A program made the position numbers and the translations under genes. The notes under the pieces are model-generated. The model saw only the letters and a program-made list of their open reading frames with translations. It was not told the DNA's origin and did no database searches. Source: Nannocystaceae bacterium (GTDB taxonomy: Bacteria; Myxococcota_A; Polyangia; Nannocystales; Nannocystaceae). Taken from it: 64,000 bases of DNA. The stretch spans positions 1 through 64,000 of the forward strand of contig JAIBBS010000009.1 of assembly GCA_019694555.1 (NCBI GenBank), in the 5' to 3' direction. This document shows, piece after piece, positions 1-7,926 of the stretch (position 1 is the first letter of the stretch; each line of letters starts with the position of its first letter).

Positions 1-776
1 GGGCACAGCCCGGGCTCGTCGCACGCGCCGTTTTGCGTGTAGATGCAGTCCCCGCAATCGTAGAAGTCGCTGCCGTTGGGACACCGTCCGCCCGACGCCT
101 GCTCCTCGCACACGCCGTCTTGGGGTGTGGCGCAACAGTCGAGCGGATCGCTGCCCTCGGGGCAGCCGCCCTGCCCCTGCGGCTCGTTGCACACGCCGTT
201 GCCCTGCCAGGGACAGTTGCCGCAATCGAAGTCGTCGGAGCCCTCGGGGCAACCGCGGCCCACTTCACACACGCCGTTGGAGAAGTAGCAACAGTCGTAG
301 GCATCGGTGCCCGCGGCGCAGCGCCCGGTGCCGCTGGGTTCGTCGCAGATGCCGTCGCCGGCGGTGGGGCACATGCGCTGCGGTGCGCGGCAGGCCTCGC
401 CGTCGCAATCGAGTCCGACCGCGCACAGGCCCGAGGGCGTGCACGCACAGTCGAGCGTGCCGATCGGACACTCGCGACACACGCCGTCGTCGCACACACC
501 GCCGTCGACGCAGCTGCCGGCGTCGCAGGGGCAGCCCCACGAGCCCGCGGGACAGACCGGCGCGCCGGTCGAGCCGTCGTCGCCGCTGCTGCTGTCGTGG
601 CTCGCGGTGCTGCCGGTGCTCGACGAGGTGCCGGTGCCACTGCTGCTGCTCGAGCTCGCGTCGCCCTCGGCGGTCGACGGGCCACCGCCGCAGCCGATCG
701 GCCCGCACAGCGCGAGCCAGGTCGCGGCCGCGCGAACCATGCTCCGCCGGATGCTCGGTCGCGCAGCAGACGTCAT
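1..776 (-). CDS. Cys-rich repeat lipoprotein (3' end beyond window)
   Basis: I do not recognise a function. The frame stays open to the left edge, so the C-terminus is missing. The N-terminus has Arg residues, a hydrophobic run (AAATWLALCGPIG) and a Cys, which looks like a lipoprotein signal although the lipobox PIGC is imperfect. A Ser/Thr/Gly tether follows. Next come two modules of the form CPxGxxxCxC..GxC..G..C and then at least four repeats of about 35 residues carrying CxxGSDxxDC (CPEGSDDFDC, CPEGSDPLDC, CPNGSDFYDC, CAAGTDAYDC). These are probably disulfide-bonded, surface-exposed modules; the Asp-rich CxxGSDxxDC might bind a metal. The in-frame ATG at 776 is chosen because it supplies the positively charged n-region; the ATG at 738-740 is an alternative. 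It diverges from the MYXO-CTERM gene at 835. Confidence 0.75.
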   Translation of the reverse strand, partial: MTSAARPSIRRSMVRAAATWLALCGPIGCGGGPSTAEGDASSSSSSGTGTSSSTGSTASHDSSSGDDGSTGAPVCPAGSWGCPCDAGSCVDGGVCDDGVCRECPIGTLDCACTPSGLCAVGLDCDGEACRAPQRMCPTAGDGICDEPSGTGRCAAGTDAYDCCYFSNGVCEVGRGCPEGSDDFDCGNCPWQGNGVCNEPQGQGGCPEGSDPLDCCATPQDGVCEEQASGGRCPNGSDFYDCGDCIYTQNGACDEPGLC

Positions 777-834
777 TCGGTTGGACAATGATGATCAAAG
801 CTGCCACGGTAGTCCAGCGCGACGCACCCCACCG

Positions 835-2127
835 ATGGCATCGCCACGCGGGCATTTCGATCACCGTGCACTCGTCGCCGCGATGGTGCTCGTCGCGGCG
901 TCGGCGAGCCGTGACGCGCAGGCGCAGGCGGACGCGCTCGCGGGCCGCGTGGTCGAGGATCCGTCGCGCCCGCCGCGGGTCACCGGCGCCACGGCCGAGG
1001 GCGGCACCGCGGCCGACCGCCGGGTGCTGTTCCTCGCCTTCGACGGCGTCGACGTGCAGTGGTGCGGCGAGACCGAAGACGACCCGCACGACAACTGCTC
1101 GTCGCTGTTCCAGGGCGCCGTGCTGCCGTACAAGGGCGGCGCGGCCGAGCGCGCGGCGGTGGTGCAGACGGTGGTCGCGGACCTGGCGGACTTCGACGTC
1201 ATCGTCACCACCGAGCGCCCACCGCAGGACGTCGACTACGACATGGAGGCGATCGGCCAGTGGTCACCGCCGGCCGGCGGCTTCCTCGGCATCGCGCCCA
1301 AGATCGACTGCTTCGACGTCGACGGCGGTGATCTCTCCTTCACGCTCGACCCCGAGGACATGCTGCCCAGCGACACCGCCAAGGTCGTGCTGCAGGAGCT
1401 GGCCCACACCTGGGGGCTCGAGCACGTCGACTCCACCGGCGACCTGCTGTTTCCCACCGTCGGCAACGCGCCCGATCCCCACTTCGAGGATCAGTGCAGC
1501 CCGATCGTGTACACGCCGAATCTGTGCCCGCGGCAGCACGCGGAGTTCTGCCCCGAGGGCGAGCAGAACAGCTACCAGGAGATGTTGATGCTGTTCGGTC
1601 CGCGGCAGCCCGACGAGGTCGCACCGGTCGTCAGCATCGTGAGCCCGTCGGACGGCGCGCACGTGCCCAACAGCTTCTCGCTGGTGCTCGAGCTGCACGA
1701 CGACATCGCGCCGCAGGTCTTCGCGACCAACATCACCTTCGTCGACGGCTTCGAGAGCGCGGTCGATCTCGCGGGCCCGGGCGTGTTCCCGGTCGCGCTC
1801 AACGACGTGCCCGACGGCGTGTGGACCATCGACGTGGCCACGCGCGACGTCGCCGGCAACGAGGGCAGCGCGAGCATCACCATCACCGTCGGCGCGGGCG
1901 AGCCCGCGGCCGCGGACGAGTCGGGCTCGGGCACCACCAACACCCCGGCCACGACGACCGGCGACGCCGACGGCAGCGGCGATGCCGACAGCAGCGACGG
2001 TGGCGGCGCGCTCGACGACGACGGCGGTTGTGCGTGCGGCGTCGGCCTCAGCCCCGCGGGCTGGCATTGGCTGATGCTGCTGGCGCCGCTGCGGCGACGG
2101 GCATCCCGTCGCTCTCGACGTAGCTGA
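835..2127 (+). CDS. MYXO-CTERM metalloprotease-like secreted protein
   Basis: 430 aa. Residues 1 to about 32 form a signal peptide ending near AQAQA. The middle contains QELAHTWGLEH (residues 187-197), which matches the zinc-metalloprotease pattern HExxHxxGxxH except that the first His is Gln187. After about residue 260 a domain opens with the APVVSIVSPSDG pattern common at the start of Ig-like/cadherin-like repeats. A Ser/Thr/Asp/Gly linker leads to a C-terminal Cys-containing motif (CACGVG), one hydrophobic segment (WHWLMLLAPL) and an Arg-rich tail. That is the MYXO-CTERM sorting signal, so surface anchoring after processing is expected. Whether it is a working protease is doubtful given Gln187. 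The ATG at 835 is the only one that leads directly into a signal peptide. Its 3' end overlaps the convergent aminotransferase gene by 80 bp. Confidence 0.85.
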   Translation: MASPRGHFDHRALVAAMVLVAASASRDAQAQADALAGRVVEDPSRPPRVTGATAEGGTAADRRVLFLAFDGVDVQWCGETEDDPHDNCSSLFQGAVLPYKGGAAERAAVVQTVVADLADFDVIVTTERPPQDVDYDMEAIGQWSPPAGGFLGIAPKIDCFDVDGGDLSFTLDPEDMLPSDTAKVVLQELAHTWGLEHVDSTGDLLFPTVGNAPDPHFEDQCSPIVYTPNLCPRQHAEFCPEGEQNSYQEMLMLFGPRQPDEVAPVVSIVSPSDGAHVPNSFSLVLELHDDIAPQVFATNITFVDGFESAVDLAGPGVFPVALNDVPDGVWTIDVATRDVAGNEGSASITITVGAGEPAAADESGSGTTNTPATTTGDADGSGDADSSDGGGALDDDGGCACGVGLSPAGWHWLMLLAPLRRRASRRSRRS

Positions 2128-3805
2128 ACCACACCAGCGCGTCGATCTCGGGATCGCCGGTCGGCGGGTTCCACCGCGGGGGGTTCGCGGCCCAGCGCGC
2201 GCGCAGGGTCGTGGCCGCGGCCTCGGCCTCCTCGAAGTAGCGGCGGCGTTCGACCAGCAGCTGGTGCTCGGACATCGGCGCCTCGTGATCGCCGGCGGCG
2301 AAGCTCTGCGCGGCCTCCTCCAGCGCGGCGACGGTGAGCTCGATCGGCTCGACGTCGGGCGTGGGCCGGTCGATGTGGCGCCACACGCCGTCGCGCCAGT
2401 CGAGCCGATACAGCGGCACGAACGCCTCGCCGTGATCGGCGACGAACTCGATCGCGCGCAGCAGGAACTCGAAGTCGTCCTCGGTGGCGTAAAACGGCAG
2501 CGTCAGGCGCACCCAGCCCGGCTTGATGCCCTCGAGCCCGCGGCGGATCATCGCGCGGTAGCGTTCCGACACCGTGCGATCGATCCCGAGCAGGCGGTGG
2601 CCGTAGGGCCCCGCGCACGAGCAGCCGGCGCGGTTCTGGATGCCGAAGAGGTGATCGAGCAGCGCCGAGACCAGATCGTGGTGCAGCCGTTCGATGTTGA
2701 ACGACAGGATCGACAGGCGCGGCACCGTCAGCGGGCCCAGCAGCTCGATCTTCGGGTGCCGCTTCAGCCGCGCCAGCGCCCGCGCGGCGAGCTCGGTCTC
2801 GTGCGCGATGATGCGTTCGGCACCGATCATCTGCTTGACCAGGAACGCGGTGCCGGCCCGCACGTCGCCGAGGATCGACGGCGTGCCGCCCTCCTCGCGC
2901 TCGCCCAGGCGCTCGGTGTAGTCGACCGCGTCGCGGCCCGGACCCGAGACGTAGTGCACCGTGCCGCCGCCGGGCCGCTCGGGCACGCGCGTGCGGAACA
3001 ACGCGCGGTTGGCCACCAACACGCCCGAGGCCTGGGGGCCGCCGATGAACTTGTGCATCGAAAGATAGATCGCGTCGATGCGGTGGCGGGGGTCCGGCGG
3101 ATGCATGTCGATCGGCACGTAGGGACCGGCCGCGGCGTAGTCGAAGCACGCGAACGCGCCGTGGCGGTGCAGGATCTCGGCGATGACCGGCACGTTGGTC
3201 AGCACGCCGGTGACGTTCGACGCGGCCGAGAACGAGCCCAGCTTGAGCGGGCGATCGGGATAGCGCGACAGCTTGCGCTCGAGGTCCACCAGATCCACGC
3301 GGCCGCTGTCGTCGAGATCGACCTCGACGACCTCCGCGACCGATTCCAGCCACGGCAGCTCGTTGCTGTGGTGCTCGTAGGGTCCGATGAACACCACCGG
3401 GCGGCGATCGGGCGGGATGTGCTGCGACAGCCCGAACTCGCGCTCGAGCGGCTCGGAGATCCGCAGCCCCAACAGGCCCACGAGCTTGTTGACCGCCGCG
3501 GTCGCGCCGGCGCCGACGAACAGCACCTCGTCCTGCGGGCCGCCCCCGACCGCGCGGTGGATGAGGCAGCGCGACTTCTCGCGCAGCTGCGTCATCACGC
3601 GACCGGTCGACGACACCGCGGTGTGCGAGTTGGCGTAAAACGGCCGCACCCGCCGGATCCAGCCCTCGACGAAGTGGAGGTAGCGGCCGGTCGCGGTCAG
3701 ATCCGCGTAGCAGACCAGCCGGCGCCCGAACGGCGTGTCGACGCACGCCCGCCGCCCGACCTCGTTGTTGCGGATGAAGGCGGCGACCTCCTCGAAGCTC
3801 TTCAC
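2048..3805 (-). CDS. Class V aminotransferase / cysteine desulfurase-like PLP enzyme
   Basis: 585 aa. Fold-type I PLP enzyme of the SufS/IscS (class V) group. Visible features are GAGATAAVNK (PLP phosphate region, about 98-107), YEHHSN (143-148), Asp222 in CFDYAAAGP (expected to contact the pyridine nitrogen) and Lys252 in SMHKFIGGPQASG (expected Schiff-base lysine). NRAGCSCAGPYG has Cys395/Cys397 where SufS enzymes carry the persulfide cysteine region. About 150 extra C-terminal residues make it longer than SufS (about 410 aa). The GTG start is fixed by a 4-base GTGA overlap with the stop of the upstream lipoprotein gene. It is the last gene of an operon with a rhodanese-MoeB fusion, which suggests sulfur mobilisation (inference). 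Kynureninase-like or isopenicillin-epimerase-like activity cannot be excluded. Confidence 0.85.
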   Translation of the reverse strand: MKSFEEVAAFIRNNEVGRRACVDTPFGRRLVCYADLTATGRYLHFVEGWIRRVRPFYANSHTAVSSTGRVMTQLREKSRCLIHRAVGGGPQDEVLFVGAGATAAVNKLVGLLGLRISEPLEREFGLSQHIPPDRRPVVFIGPYEHHSNELPWLESVAEVVEVDLDDSGRVDLVDLERKLSRYPDRPLKLGSFSAASNVTGVLTNVPVIAEILHRHGAFACFDYAAAGPYVPIDMHPPDPRHRIDAIYLSMHKFIGGPQASGVLVANRALFRTRVPERPGGGTVHYVSGPGRDAVDYTERLGEREEGGTPSILGDVRAGTAFLVKQMIGAERIIAHETELAARALARLKRHPKIELLGPLTVPRLSILSFNIERLHHDLVSALLDHLFGIQNRAGCSCAGPYGHRLLGIDRTVSERYRAMIRRGLEGIKPGWVRLTLPFYATEDDFEFLLRAIEFVADHGEAFVPLYRLDWRDGVWRHIDRPTPDVEPIELTVAALEEAAQSFAAGDHEAPMSEHQLLVERRRYFEEAEAAATTLRARWAANPPRWNPPTGDPEIDALVWFSYVESDGMPVAAAAPAASANASPRG

Positions 3806-4428
3806 CTCGGCACTGTAGCAGCGGCGCCCAGCGGCCGACCCTGATCGCGCGAACGCAGCCCAGCGCAGGCCTGGACGCGGCTGTCGCGGCACAGGCTCGC
3901 GACCGCCTCGGCGTCGCCGCGCGTGCGGTAGTGCTCGATCAACGTCGCGAGCGCCGCCTGGGCCAGGGCCGGATCGATCGCGAGGTAGAAGTCGACCGCG
4001 CGCTCGGGTCGACCGGCCTGAGCGTACGCGAGCGTGCTGTCGCGCAGCGCCTCGCGGTGCAGCCGCGTCATCGCCTCGGGCTGGCCCGTCGCCGCGGTCT
4101 CGCGCACCGCGTGCACGAATGCATCGAGCGCCTCGATCGCACGGCCGTCGGTGAGCTCGCACCAGCCCAGGCGATAGCGCGCGTAGGCCCGCGCGTGGGG
4201 CTCGTCGCTGGCGGCCGCGCGCGCGAACGCGGCGCGTGCGGCCGCCACGTCACCGCGCGCGAAGGCCTCGTCGCCCTGCTGCGACCAGTGCTCGGCGTCG
4301 CTGCGCGCCGGCTCGGCCACGGCCGCCGCGATCACGGGCGCCGGTGGTGCGGCTGCGGGTGTCGGCGCCGCCGCCGGCGCGGGATCCGAGGCCGCACATG
4401 CGGCGAGCAACAGCGGCAGGGTTCGCAC
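3802..4428 (-). CDS. TPR-like lipoprotein
   Basis: 208 aa. The start GTG at 4428 gives a compact lipoprotein signal, RTLPLLLAAC, with a good lipobox (LAAC, Cys11). An Ala/Pro tether follows, then helical repeats from about residue 50 (HWSQQGDEAFARGDVAAARA, YRLGWCELTDGRAIEALDAF, STLAYAQAGRPERAVDFY) that resemble tetratricopeptide repeats. It is probably a periplasmic scaffold anchored in a membrane. It sits between a rhodanese-MoeB gene (44 bp upstream) and a PLP-enzyme gene (4-bp overlap). Both neighbours look cytoplasmic, so the lipoprotein is an odd member of the operon. No specific function is recognised. Confidence 0.78.
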   Translation of the reverse strand: MRTLPLLLAACAASDPAPAAAPTPAAAPPAPVIAAAVAEPARSDAEHWSQQGDEAFARGDVAAARAAFARAAASDEPHARAYARYRLGWCELTDGRAIEALDAFVHAVRETAATGQPEAMTRLHREALRDSTLAYAQAGRPERAVDFYLAIDPALAQAALATLIEHYRTRGDAEAVASLCRDSRVQACAGLRSRDQGRPLGAAATVPR

Positions 4429-4472
4429 GCGCGGCCGGACAACCGCGCGCGTGCGGAGTTCCGCCGCCGCGA

Positions 4473-5633
4473 TCAGATCGAGCAGAACGCTTCGTAGTCG
4501 ATGAGCTCGATCTCCGACGGGTGCTTGCTGCACACGCGGCAGCCGGGATCCTTGCGCAGCTTGAGCGTGCGGAACTTGGTCCCGAGCGCGTCGAACACCA
4601 GCAGCCGCCCCGACAGCGTCTCGCCCACGCCGAGGATCACCTTGACCGCCTCGTTGGCCTGCATGGTGCCGACGAGTCCCGGCAGCACGCCGAGCACACC
4701 CGCCTCCTGGCACGACGGCGCCATGCCCGGCGGCGGCGGGTCGGGGTACAGGCAGCGGTAGCACGGGCCCGAGTCGGGCAAGAACGTGGTGATCTGGCCC
4801 TCGAAGCGGAAGATCGAGGCGTGGATGACGGGCTTGCGCAGCTTGAGCGCCGCGTCGTTGAGCAGGTAGCGCGTGGGGAAGTTGTCGGCGCCGTCGATCA
4901 CGAGATCGTAGCCGGCGAGGATCTCCATCACGTTCTCGCTCGACAGCCGCGTGCGGTGGGCGTGCACCTGCACGTCGGGGTTGAGCAGCTGCAGGGTCTT
5001 GCGCGCGCTCTCGACCTTGGGCATGCCCAGCCGCTCGATGTTGTGCAGCACCTGCCGCTGCAGGTTGCTCTCGTCGACCACGTCGTCGTCGACGATGCCG
5101 ATGGTGCCGACGCCGGCGGCCGCGAGGTACAGGCTCGACGGTGAACCCAGACCGCCGGCGCCGAGGAACAACACCTTGGCGTCGAGCAGCTTGGCCTGAC
5201 CGGCCTCGCCGACCTCGGGCAACATGATGTGTCGGCTGTAGCGCTTGACCTGCTCGGGGCTGAGCGCGCGCGGACGATCGAACGCGTAGCCGGCGTTTTT
5301 CCACGCGCGGAAGCCTCCGGCCATCGACGAGACGCGCTGGTATCCCAGCTCGTGCAGCGCCGCGGCGGCGAGCGCCGAGCGGGTGCCGCCGGCGCAGTAG
5401 AGGATCACCTCGCGCTCGCGCTCCGGCACCGCCTCCTCGATCTTGAGCTCGAGGAAGCCGCGCGGGATCCACTGCGCACGCGGGATGTAGCCCTGCTCGT
5501 ACTCGTCGCGCTCGCGCACGTCGACGAGCACCGGGCCGCCGGGCGCGTCGAGCACCCGCGCCTTGGTCTCCTCCACCGAGATCTCGCGGATGCGGCTCTT
5601 CACGGTCGCGAGGAGGTCTTGGAAGCTGGGCAT
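4473..5633 (-). CDS. moeB: Rhodanese-MoeB/ThiF (E1-like) fusion, sulfur-carrier adenylyltransferase
   Basis: 386 aa. Residues 1-115 are a rhodanese domain with the active-site loop YCAGGTRS (Cys80). Residues about 125-386 are a ThiF/MoeB E1-like domain with the nucleotide-binding loop GAGGLGS (from about 158), RxxxxxQV (LQRQVL) and DGADNFPTRY. Four zinc ligands are visible: Cys291/Cys294 (CYRC) and Cys365/Cys368 (CRVC). The family activates the C-terminal Gly-Gly of a small sulfur carrier (MoaD or ThiS-like) by adenylation; the rhodanese domain can supply persulfide sulfur. In MOCS3/MoeZ the rhodanese is C-terminal, whereas here it is N-terminal. A GGAG-like ribosome site lies about 10 bases before the ATG. 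First gene of a three-gene leftward operon. No MoaD/ThiS partner is nearby. Confidence 0.9.
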   Translation of the reverse strand: MPSFQDLLATVKSRIREISVEETKARVLDAPGGPVLVDVRERDEYEQGYIPRAQWIPRGFLELKIEEAVPEREREVILYCAGGTRSALAAAALHELGYQRVSSMAGGFRAWKNAGYAFDRPRALSPEQVKRYSRHIMLPEVGEAGQAKLLDAKVLFLGAGGLGSPSSLYLAAAGVGTIGIVDDDVVDESNLQRQVLHNIERLGMPKVESARKTLQLLNPDVQVHAHRTRLSSENVMEILAGYDLVIDGADNFPTRYLLNDAALKLRKPVIHASIFRFEGQITTFLPDSGPCYRCLYPDPPPPGMAPSCQEAGVLGVLPGLVGTMQANEAVKVILGVGETLSGRLLVFDALGTKFRTLKLRKDPGCRVCSKHPSEIELIDYEAFCSI

Positions 5634-5667
5634 GGTCTTGATTCTCCGACGAAGGACCGAGTTTCTG

Positions 5668-5693
5668 ACGGGGCGGTCCCGGGGGCGCCCCGT
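5668..5693. promoter_or_regulatory. Inverted repeat in moeB-like leader
   Basis: Eight-base perfect arms ACGGGGCG and CGCCCCGT separated by 10 bases, lying 35-60 bases upstream of the moeB-like start. It could be an RNA hairpin in that leader or a protein site. High GC makes chance hairpins common, so confidence is modest. Confidence 0.35.
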
Positions 5694-5706
5694 GCCTAAG
5701 GCTGCG

Positions 5707-5722
5707 GGTCCAACCTTGGACC
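5707..5722. promoter_or_regulatory. Perfect palindrome, candidate operator
   Basis: GGTCCAACCTTGGACC: seven-base arms around a two-base centre, lying between two divergent operons. Its dyad symmetry and relatively AT-containing core differ from the surrounding GC-rich sequence, as expected for a dimeric repressor or activator site. The cognate regulator is unknown. Confidence 0.4.
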
Positions 5723-5937
5723 AGGTCTGGCCGTCGGTCAAACCGTGGAGCTTTTCACGGACGAAGAGGAGAGAATCACCGCGCGGTGCCGGGCGGGCGC
5801 ACGGGGCGCTCGTCGCGACCGCGACGCGCGGCCGCGTGCTGCCGTGGCAACGGGGCGTCCGCGCGCGCGGCACCCGGGCCCCGCCGCGCATCCGCGGTAT
5901 ATCAGGGGCGCGCGGCGACGCCTCCGCGCGACGCTCC

Positions 5938-6951
<1,014 letters not shown>

Positions 6952-6954
6952 GCC

Positions 6955-7926
6955 GTGGCCGCGGCGGGCTCCACCATCGGTGAGCTGGTCCCCGCGGACC
7001 TCGACGCGCTGCTGCGCACGCATCCGCTGGTGCTGCGACGGCCGGTGCTGGGTCGCCGGCACGGGCGCCACCCGTCGGCGCGCGCGGGCGTCGGGCTCGA
7101 CTTCCGCGACCACCGCCCGTACACCCCCGGCGACGATCCACGCCAGCTCGACTGGCGTGCGGTCGCGCGCCGCGATCGTCTGGTGCTGCGCCAGACCGAG
7201 GCCGAGGACGAGCTCACGCTCGTGCTCGCGCTCGATGCCGGCGCGAACATGGACTACGGCGAGGGCAGCAGCCACAAGTACCGCGCCGCGCGAGCGCTGC
7301 TCGCTGCGCTGGCGTGGGCCGCGATCCGCCAGGGCGATCGCGTGGGCCTGGCGATCGCAGGCGATGGCGGCCTCGACGTCTCGCTGCTGCGGCCCGGCGC
7401 GGGGCCCGATCGCCTCGATGCGATCGCGCGCGTGCTCGGTCGCACCGCACCCCGCGGGCGCGCGCCGCTGCAGCGGCTGCCCGACGCGATCGCACCGCGG
7501 CTGCCACCGCGATCGCTGGTGGTGCTCGCGACCGACTGGCTCGATCTCGCCGACGATCACGCCGACGCCGAGGCCAACGACCAGGCGCTGCTGCAGGGCC
7601 TCGCGCAGCTGCGCGCGCGTCGGCACGACGTCGTGGTCCTGCAGGTGCTGCACCGCGACGAGCGCGAGTTCCCGTGGCACGACCAAGGTGTGCTGCGCTT
7701 CGTCGACCCCCGGCAGCTGCGCAGCGATGTCGAGGGCGCGGCCACGGCGATGCGCACGGCCTACCTCGCGCGGCTGGGCGAGCACCTGGGCGCGGTCGCG
7801 CGCGGGTGCGAGCACCACGGCGTGCTGCACCAACCCGTGCACAGCGAGGCCGCGCTCGCGCCCGCGTTCGTGTCGTTGCTCGCGCGACTGGGCGGCCAGG
7901 CGGCACCGCTGGAGGCGCGCCCATGA
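6955..7926 (+). CDS. DUF58 domain protein
   Basis: 323 aa. Contains the DUF58 signature RPYTPGDDPRQLDWRAVAR (54-72) followed by a vWA-like alpha/beta region (LTLVLALDAGANM, where the MIDAS motif is not canonical). DUF58 proteins accompany MoxR ATPases and vWA membrane proteins and are thought to be MoxR substrates or adaptors in envelope or redox stress functions. GTG start 3 bases after the moxR stop; its stop overlaps the next gene by ATGA. No membrane segment is visible, so it is probably cytoplasmic. Confidence 0.88.
   Translation: MAAAGSTIGELVPADLDALLRTHPLVLRRPVLGRRHGRHPSARAGVGLDFRDHRPYTPGDDPRQLDWRAVARRDRLVLRQTEAEDELTLVLALDAGANMDYGEGSSHKYRAARALLAALAWAAIRQGDRVGLAIAGDGGLDVSLLRPGAGPDRLDAIARVLGRTAPRGRAPLQRLPDAIAPRLPPRSLVVLATDWLDLADDHADAEANDQALLQGLAQLRARRHDVVVLQVLHRDEREFPWHDQGVLRFVDPRQLRSDVEGAATAMRTAYLARLGEHLGAVARGCEHHGVLHQPVHSEAALAPAFVSLLARLGGQAAPLEARP

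Larger units (their letters stand above)
5634..5937. other. 304-bp divergent intergenic region
   Basis: Gene-free stretch between the divergent moeB-like and moxR-like operons. It holds a GC-rich stem-loop (5668-5693), a perfect 16-bp palindrome (5707-5722) and a TATATC element (5898-5903) about 34 bases before the moxR-like GTG that could serve as a -10. No small gene with a convincing start was found. Confidence 0.6.

Noticed and set aside
5563-5937. Longer N-terminus for the MoxR ATPase
   Set aside because: Upstream in-frame translation is Arg/Pro-rich and would run into the divergent moeB-like gene; the GTG at 5938 gives the normal family length.
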